Below, piece after piece: positions 1-4,825 of a stretch of 8,750 nucleotides of DNA. The stretch is from an uncultured Selenomonadales bacterium (GTDB taxonomy: Bacteria > Bacillota > Negativicutes > Selenomonadales > Selenomonadaceae), in contig CAMVAG010000088.1 in the NCBI GenBank assembly GCA_947165405.1, forward strand, positions 1 through 8,750, written 5' to 3'. A model generated the notes under the pieces. That model was not told the DNA's origin, did no database searches, and saw nothing but the letters and a program-made list of their open reading frames with translations. The position numbers were made by a program, and so were the translations under genes. Positions within the stretch are counted from its first letter, which is position 1. Every line of letters starts with the position of its first letter.

Positions 1-1062
1 TTTAATCGAAGAATATTTTTTGAGGTCGAGCGTGTCTTCGGGAAAATCTTTCGAGACGGTCAAAGCGGAACCTTCAATCGTAATCAAACCGAACTCTTCC
101 AAAGTGTTGACATCGGACAAATAATTTTGAGCACCCTGCTTTGCGAGGTAACGCAAGAACATGTAGCCGCCCGCGTAGGTGTAGTTGCTGCTGCTCTTGG
201 ACGAGAGATTAACATATTTTTGCAGTTTCTTGTAGTTTTTGCCCAGCTCTTTAAGCGTACTTTTCCTTAAGTCGTCAACGCCGTGCGTGAGTTCCCCCAG
301 ACCTTCCGTTAAAAATCGCGGTAATTGTTCGTGGTCTTTCACCTTTGCCATCATTATCCCGTGAGTCAATTCATGAGAAATAATTCTGTCCAAATAGGCG
401 GAGTCAACTGAAGTCGAGCCGTTTACGTCGGTAGACTTGAAAACGGGGCATTGGGCTTTGTTTATGTTCAAAGTCAGCGAATAGCGACCGTTAATCTGCT
501 TCGGATAATCGACGTAAGCCATGTAGCTTGACCTCTTGTCGTTTTTGAAGACAACGGAAATTTCTTTGACGGTCGCATCAGAGTCGTTGAAACTGTAGCC
601 GTAAGATTCTTCGAGGAGATTCAAAGCTGCGTACGCCCACCAAGTTTTCAGAGCTTGCCAAATGTGTTTCTCGTTACTCGACAACGAAGTTTTTAAGAGG
701 CGGAAAGTCAATCCGTTTGCCGTGAAAGAAGTTCCGTTAAACGACGTGTTTAACTTGCCGCTTTCGAGCACGATACTCTCCGCCGTCTTGATTTTGGCTC
801 CGCCCGCGTCATAGCCGGTGATTGCGCCGGTGTCCGTGTTGCTCAAATTTATTCCGCAATATTTTTGCAAAAAAGTATCGGCGTTGTTTGTCTTTTTGCA
901 ATCGGCAACCATTTGATTTATCGCCGCCGAAAAATCTTTGTAGTAACCGCCCGTCGCATATTTGACTGCTCCGTTAACAGCCGCCGCGCCCGAATAAGTC
1001 GTATTGTCCAAGTAGTACATGAACTTTTTTATGATGTCTTGTTGACTTTTGGTCGTTGCCAT
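1..1062 (-). CDS. Zinc metallopeptidase (HExxH, gluzincin-like), N-terminal 354 residues, cut by window edge
   Basis: Open from ATG at 1062 to the left edge with no stop, so the protein runs past the window. The metal site is visible: SHELTHG with H230, E231 and H234, then a TEG motif with E253, 19 residues after H234. This spacing fits the third zinc ligand of gluzincin (peptidase MA-like) proteases. A YAGGYMFLRYLAKQ segment follows at about 300-313. The last visible residues (VSKDFPEDTLDLKKY) resemble the start of the repetitive beta-rich region of RTX-like proteins in Selenomonas relatives. There is no Sec signal peptide: the N-terminus starts MATTKSQQDIIKKF and is hydrophilic, so export by a type I-like route is possible (inference). 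The start is set by AAGGAG at 1075-1070. The gene lies 47 bases after GT8-C with no terminator between, so it is probably co-transcribed. The catalytic assignment is firm; substrate, full length and repeats are unknown. Confidence 0.85.
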   Translation of the reverse strand, partial: MATTKSQQDIIKKFMYYLDNTTYSGAAAVNGAVKYATGGYYKDFSAAINQMVADCKKTNNADTFLQKYCGINLSNTDTGAITGYDAGGAKIKTAESIVLESGKLNTSFNGTSFTANGLTFRLLKTSLSSNEKHIWQALKTWWAYAALNLLEESYGYSFNDSDATVKEISVVFKNDKRSSYMAYVDYPKQINGRYSLTLNINKAQCPVFKSTDVNGSTSVDSAYLDRIISHELTHGIMMAKVKDHEQLPRFLTEGLGELTHGVDDLRKSTLKELGKNYKKLQKYVNLSSKSSSNYTYAGGYMFLRYLAKQGAQNYLSDVNTLEEFGLITIEGSALTVSKDFPEDTLDLKKYSSIK

Positions 1063-1069
1063 AAGATCA

Positions 1070-1075
1070 CTCCTT
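1070..1075 (-). promoter_or_regulatory. Ribosome-binding site of the metallopeptidase
   Basis: AAGGAG on the minus strand, 7 bases before the ATG at 1062. The following spacer (TGATCTT) closely resembles the leader of the GT8 genes (AGGAGTGATTTT before GT8-A), so the leader was perhaps copied along the cluster. Confidence 0.75.
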
Positions 1076-1109
1076 AGTCAGCTGTCAACAGAAAGCTTTC
1101 AAAGCGGCA

Positions 1110-2318
1110 TTACATTGCCGTAAGGAGCGGATATGAATTCATCGTGATGCCTTGCTCTTCCGTCAAAAATTCCATTCCGTTCACGAAATCTCTGCCCGGA
1201 ACAAACCCGGATTTTGTCAAAACGTTGAAGGGGAAATTCTGCGCAACGATAAAGAAAATTTTTTTGCCTTGAGACTTTTTCATGGCGTCGAGTAAATTTT
1301 TTAATGCCGCTTGATTTTCCAGAGCGATTACCTCTTCGTCCTCGCGAACATGGAAAATTTTTTTCGTGTCGTTGATATAAGCGGGCGTTGCGCAAAAGCC
1401 GCGAGCTTTGCCGTTAAGTATTGCCGAGAGATTTGCCATTGATTTTTTTTGCCTGTTGTAGATTTGACGAAAGGCGTCGTAGAGCCGCCCGATTGATTCG
1501 GCATTAAACCAAGGGGTCTTTGCGAAATATTCCATCCATATTTTATTAAACGAATCGCTCATGTTGATTTGGAGAGAATAAATCGTATAGTAATAAATTT
1601 TATCGGCAACGGATTCTTTTTTTAAGCGCGCCGCTCTTACAAACTGATTGAACTGCACCGGCAAGTTCAATGCTTGAGTAGAGAAGCAGTAATTCAAAAC
1701 CGTTTGATCCAAAAAATTTATATAATTGTGCTCGGCGGCGAATTTTATTCCTTCCGATATTTTTTCTTCCTCGCCTCGCAAAAGTTTCAAGTTCATTAAG
1801 AGAACGCCCGCGTTGAAATAATTTTCCTTCTTGACGAAACCGTCGGCAACAATTTTATCTTGCAGCGGAAAATCGGGGTCGATTGAATTTACGCCAACGG
1901 CGGCAAGCATTTTATCGCCGAGTTCGACGTGCCAAAGGTTGCTTATGTCCATGTTGACGATAACATTTGACTCAAGGTAAATCGCTTTTCCGATGTCGTC
2001 GGGAAGTGCTTGCGGGATAAAAAATTTATACAGTGCTGCCTTGTTGAACGGGATTTTGTCAAGATTGGGGAAGAGATTTTTAATTTCCGCAAGTCTGTCC
2101 GCGAAAAGTTCCTCGACGTTGTAAAATTTTACGGCTTGATTGTAACGACCGACGAGGTAAGAAAATTTGTTGCGGTTTTCTTGCGTCAAGGTTTTGTCGT
2201 GAAAAACGTGCACCGTGATTCCGGAATTTGTATTATCAAAAAGCGAGAGCATGGCAGTGCCCGTGAACTTTGAAAAAGTGCCCGCCTCGTCAAAGATACT
2301 GAAGCAAACATGAATCAT
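1110..2318 (-). CDS. GT8-C: family 8 glycosyltransferase, tandem copy lacking both metal-binding motifs
   Basis: A 402-residue protein with the GT8 (LgtC/GlgA-like, GT-A fold) layout. The N-terminal nucleotide-sugar domain begins MIHVCFSIFDEAG, FNAGVLLMNL lies at 168-177 and LDQTVLNYCF at 203-212. GT8 enzymes move a hexose from a UDP-sugar to an acceptor, normally with Mn2+ held by a DxD motif and a later His. Here the DxD position reads ESN (116-118) and the HYxGG position reads YYTIY (243-247), so both metal sites are altered. It may be inactive, regulatory, or use another mechanism. Residues about 300-402 form an extra C-terminal domain shared with the sister genes. Residues 1-220 are identical to GT8-B, while the rest has diverged from both sisters. 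The ATG at 2318 is chosen over an in-frame GTG at 2339 because AGGAG at 2330-2326 lies between them. It starts 17 bases after the GT8-B stop. No signal peptide or membrane segment is visible, so it is probably cytoplasmic. Confidence 0.85.
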   Translation of the reverse strand: MIHVCFSIFDEAGTFSKFTGTAMLSLFDNTNSGITVHVFHDKTLTQENRNKFSYLVGRYNQAVKFYNVEELFADRLAEIKNLFPNLDKIPFNKAALYKFFIPQALPDDIGKAIYLESNVIVNMDISNLWHVELGDKMLAAVGVNSIDPDFPLQDKIVADGFVKKENYFNAGVLLMNLKLLRGEEEKISEGIKFAAEHNYINFLDQTVLNYCFSTQALNLPVQFNQFVRAARLKKESVADKIYYYTIYSLQINMSDSFNKIWMEYFAKTPWFNAESIGRLYDAFRQIYNRQKKSMANLSAILNGKARGFCATPAYINDTKKIFHVREDEEVIALENQAALKNLLDAMKKSQGKKIFFIVAQNFPFNVLTKSGFVPGRDFVNGMEFLTEEQGITMNSYPLLTAM

Positions 2319-2788
2319 AAAACCACTCCTGTCAATCACATTGTTTTAAGAAGAGAATACGAATCAAATTTTACGCCCTGCGCATCGGGTAAAAAGTTCC
2401 ACGCTTTTACAAAGTCTTTATCTTCCGTGAAGCCTTCCCGCTGCAACAATTCAATCGGGAATTTTTTCTTTAAAAATTTTTCCGTCAAGATAAAGAATAC
2501 GCTCATGCCTTTGTAAGTTTTCATGGCTTCGATTAATTGTTTAAGCGATTTTTCATTTTCGGCGAGGATAACTTCTTCGTAAGGTTTTATTGCGAAAGCC
2601 GCTGTCATTGTTTTTAATTTCGCGGGTTCGATAAAAAAGGCGCGCATTTTGCCGGGCATAATCGCAGCAATTTTTAACGGAACGTCTTTCATTTCGTTGC
2701 GGTTTTTTTGAAACTGCTCATAAAGCCGACCAAGCGACTCCGCGCTAAATAAAGGCGTCTTGATAAAATAACTCAACCACAAGCGATT
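1660..2788. repeat. Long perfect direct repeat, copy 1 (1129 bp)
   Basis: Identical line by line to 2913-4041, at an offset of 1253. On the minus strand it covers the C-terminal part of GT8-B from codon 262, the 17-base gap, and codons 1-220 of GT8-C. The match ends on the left at C1659 versus A2912 and on the right at G2789 versus A4042. No mismatch was found in a by-eye comparison of every 60-base line. Confidence 0.93.
2326..2330 (-). promoter_or_regulatory. Ribosome-binding site deciding the GT8-C start
   Basis: AGGAG sits 7 bases before ATG 2318. An in-frame GTG at 2339 would put this site inside the coding region, so the ATG is preferred. The site begins 5 bases after the GT8-B stop codon, which favours coupled translation. 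Confidence 0.8.
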
Positions 2789-3571
2789 GAGAAAATCATC
2801 CATATTTGCTCCGAGCCCTACACCGAAACTTCCGCCCGCATAGTGATAAATTTTTTTGCCGGGTGACTCTTTTTCCAGACGAACTATTTGCGTAGACCTG
2901 TTAAACTTAACAGGCAAGTTCAATGCTTGAGTAGAGAAGCAGTAATTCAAAACCGTTTGATCCAAAAAATTTATATAATTGTGCTCGGCGGCGAATTTTA
3001 TTCCTTCCGATATTTTTTCTTCCTCGCCTCGCAAAAGTTTCAAGTTCATTAAGAGAACGCCCGCGTTGAAATAATTTTCCTTCTTGACGAAACCGTCGGC
3101 AACAATTTTATCTTGCAGCGGAAAATCGGGGTCGATTGAATTTACGCCAACGGCGGCAAGCATTTTATCGCCGAGTTCGACGTGCCAAAGGTTGCTTATG
3201 TCCATGTTGACGATAACATTTGACTCAAGGTAAATCGCTTTTCCGATGTCGTCGGGAAGTGCTTGCGGGATAAAAAATTTATACAGTGCTGCCTTGTTGA
3301 ACGGGATTTTGTCAAGATTGGGGAAGAGATTTTTAATTTCCGCAAGTCTGTCCGCGAAAAGTTCCTCGACGTTGTAAAATTTTACGGCTTGATTGTAACG
3401 ACCGACGAGGTAAGAAAATTTGTTGCGGTTTTCTTGCGTCAAGGTTTTGTCGTGAAAAACGTGCACCGTGATTCCGGAATTTGTATTATCAAAAAGCGAG
3501 AGCATGGCAGTGCCCGTGAACTTTGAAAAAGTGCCCGCCTCGTCAAAGATACTGAAGCAAACATGAATCAT
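2336..3571 (-). CDS. GT8-B: mosaic family 8 glycosyltransferase, middle tandem copy
   Basis: A 411-residue GT8 glycosyltransferase built from pieces of its neighbours. Codons 1-220 match GT8-C base for base. The end of the gene, from codon 262 to the stop, matches GT8-A base for base. Residues 221-261 are private to this copy. The private part holds HYAGG (243-247), matching the HxxG metal/UDP motif of GT8 enzymes, but the DxD position carries ESN (116-118), inherited with the GT8-C-type N-terminus. FNAGVLLMNL (168-177) and LDQTVLNYCF (203-212) are intact. Metal binding may therefore be partial or altered; whether the enzyme is active cannot be told from sequence. The ATG at 3571 is preceded by AGGAG at 3583-3579, 17 bases after the GT8-A stop. 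The most likely origin is unequal crossing-over or gene conversion within the array, with the island older, or acquired separately. Probably cytoplasmic. Confidence 0.87.
   Translation of the reverse strand: MIHVCFSIFDEAGTFSKFTGTAMLSLFDNTNSGITVHVFHDKTLTQENRNKFSYLVGRYNQAVKFYNVEELFADRLAEIKNLFPNLDKIPFNKAALYKFFIPQALPDDIGKAIYLESNVIVNMDISNLWHVELGDKMLAAVGVNSIDPDFPLQDKIVADGFVKKENYFNAGVLLMNLKLLRGEEEKISEGIKFAAEHNYINFLDQTVLNYCFSTQALNLPVKFNRSTQIVRLEKESPGKKIYHYAGGSFGVGLGANMDDFLNRLWLSYFIKTPLFSAESLGRLYEQFQKNRNEMKDVPLKIAAIMPGKMRAFFIEPAKLKTMTAAFAIKPYEEVILAENEKSLKQLIEAMKTYKGMSVFFILTEKFLKKKFPIELLQREGFTEDKDFVKAWNFLPDAQGVKFDSYSLLKTM
2789..2912 (-). other. Private 124-bp island in GT8-B encoding residues 221-261
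   Basis: This is the stretch between the two perfect repeats. It encodes VKFNRSTQIVRLEK through the HYAGG motif to about MDDFL. It differs from the matching segments of GT8-A (4042 onward) and GT8-C (up to 1659) at many bases and by small insertions, although all three remain recognisably homologous (FNR or FNQ at the start, KIYxY in the middle, F/LN before W). It covers the HxxG metal/UDP motif, in the part of GT8 enzymes that helps form the acceptor side of the active site. Confidence 0.85.
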
Positions 3572-4041
3572 AAAACCACTCCTGTCAATCACATTGTTTT
3601 AAGAAGAGAATACGAATCAAATTTTACGCCCTGCGCATCGGGTAAAAAGTTCCACGCTTTTACAAAGTCTTTATCTTCCGTGAAGCCTTCCCGCTGCAAC
3701 AATTCAATCGGGAATTTTTTCTTTAAAAATTTTTCCGTCAAGATAAAGAATACGCTCATGCCTTTGTAAGTTTTCATGGCTTCGATTAATTGTTTAAGCG
3801 ATTTTTCATTTTCGGCGAGGATAACTTCTTCGTAAGGTTTTATTGCGAAAGCCGCTGTCATTGTTTTTAATTTCGCGGGTTCGATAAAAAAGGCGCGCAT
3901 TTTGCCGGGCATAATCGCAGCAATTTTTAACGGAACGTCTTTCATTTCGTTGCGGTTTTTTTGAAACTGCTCATAAAGCCGACCAAGCGACTCCGCGCTA
4001 AATAAAGGCGTCTTGATAAAATAACTCAACCACAAGCGATT
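2913..4041. repeat. Long perfect direct repeat, copy 2 (1129 bp)
   Basis: Partner of 1660-2788. It covers the C-terminal part of GT8-A, the 17-base gap, and codons 1-220 of GT8-B. The absence of silent differences over 1129 bases implies a very recent exchange, or continuing homogenisation. Confidence 0.93.
3579..3583 (-). promoter_or_regulatory. Ribosome-binding site deciding the GT8-B start
   Basis: AGGAG lies 7 bases before ATG 3571, in a copy of the GT8-C leader that is identical because it is inside the long repeat. It excludes the alternative in-frame GTG at 3592. Confidence 0.8.
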
Positions 4042-4821
4042 AAATACATCATTCAAATCGATACCGGGTCTTGAGGCGCCGCCCGAATAATGATAAATTT
4101 TTTCTTCAATGATTTGTTCTTTGCCGGCGCGTTCCAACCTGACAAAGCGATTGAATTTTACGGGAAGCTTTAAAGTCCGCGCAGAGAAGCAATAATTCAA
4201 GACGGTTTGTTCCAAATATTTATGCTTGGGATTTTTACCTCTGAAGTCGAGTCCTTCGCGTATTATTTCTTCCTCGCCGCGCAAGAGCTCCAAATTCATA
4301 AGCAAGACGCCGCAGTTGAAATAATCCTCGCTTTCTACGATGCCTTCGCTGCACAAAAGGAAAGCTTTGTCGGGATTGGCTCCGTTTGATATTTCGGGGA
4401 CGCCGCCCAAAATTTTATCGGCAAGTTCGATTTGCCAAAGTTCGTTTATGTCGAGATTAATTATCGTGTCGGGGTCGAGGAAGACGGCTTTTTTTATGTT
4501 CGCGGGAAGCATTTGCGGAATCAACAATTTGTAAAATGCGCCTATGGTAACCGCCGCCTTTTCCGCGTCGGGAACCAACTTTATAATTTCGGCGATTTTA
4601 TCGGGGCAACGCTCGGAAAGATTATAAAATTTCACGCGCTGATTGTAACGCCCGGCAAGGTAGGAAAATTTATCGCGATTTTCTTGCGTCAAGGTTTCGT
4701 CGTGGAGGAGGTGCACCGTGACTTCCGATTTTGTATTATCAAAGAGGGAAAGCATAGACGTGCCCGCGAACTTTGCATAACGCCCGGTCTTGTCGCAGAA
4801 GCAATAACAAACGTGAATCAT
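3589..4821 (-). CDS. GT8-A: family 8 glycosyltransferase with canonical metal-binding motifs
   Basis: A 410-residue GT8 enzyme and the only one of the three with the expected metal-binding motifs: AVFLDPDTI with DxD at D116/D118, and KIYHYSGG with H244. In LgtC the two Asp of DxD and a C-terminal His hold Mn2+ and the UDP-sugar phosphates. Also seen are YFNCGVLLMNL (167-177) and LEQTVLNYCF (203-212), where the usual Asp before Gln is Glu. After the catalytic domain, residues about 300-410 form a second domain with alternating hydrophobic strands and a helix (EEVILAENEKSLKQLIEAMK at 331-350), not part of LgtC; I cannot name it. The first 220 residues are clearly homologous to GT8-B and GT8-C but not identical. 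The ATG at 4821 follows AGGAG at 4833-4829 and comes 4 bases after the DUF5693 stop; an upstream in-frame start at 4869 would overlap that gene and has no such site. The sugar donor and acceptor are unknown. Confidence 0.9.
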   Translation of the reverse strand: MIHVCYCFCDKTGRYAKFAGTSMLSLFDNTKSEVTVHLLHDETLTQENRDKFSYLAGRYNQRVKFYNLSERCPDKIAEIIKLVPDAEKAAVTIGAFYKLLIPQMLPANIKKAVFLDPDTIINLDINELWQIELADKILGGVPEISNGANPDKAFLLCSEGIVESEDYFNCGVLLMNLELLRGEEEIIREGLDFRGKNPKHKYLEQTVLNYCFSARTLKLPVKFNRFVRLERAGKEQIIEEKIYHYSGGASRPGIDLNDVFNRLWLSYFIKTPLFSAESLGRLYEQFQKNRNEMKDVPLKIAAIMPGKMRAFFIEPAKLKTMTAAFAIKPYEEVILAENEKSLKQLIEAMKTYKGMSVFFILTEKFLKKKFPIELLQREGFTEDKDFVKAWNFLPDAQGVKFDSYSLLKTM

Positions 4822-4825
4822 AAAA

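Noticed and set aside
1083..1088. TTGACA on the minus strand before the metallopeptidase, like a -35 box
   Set aside because: At the right spacing the -10 position would fall on the start codon and reads CTTATG, a poor match. The same TTGACA also precedes the GT8-B and GT8-C ribosome-binding sites inside the repeat, so it is probably part of a conserved gene junction.
1091..1100. Perfect 10-base palindrome GAAAGCTTTC between GT8-C and the metallopeptidase
   Set aside because: It has no loop, is short and has no T-run after it on the transcribed strand, so it is not a credible terminator; likely chance.
2010..2273. An 87-codon plus-strand open frame, repeated identically at 3263-3526
   Set aside because: It is antisense to the GT8-C and GT8-B N-terminal regions and duplicated only because the repeat is. 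It has no ribosome-binding site or family resemblance.
1660..4041. The long repeat as an insertion sequence or other mobile element
   Set aside because: It contains only glycosyltransferase coding sequence and a gene gap, with no transposase, terminal inverted repeats or target duplications. It is a gene-array duplication.
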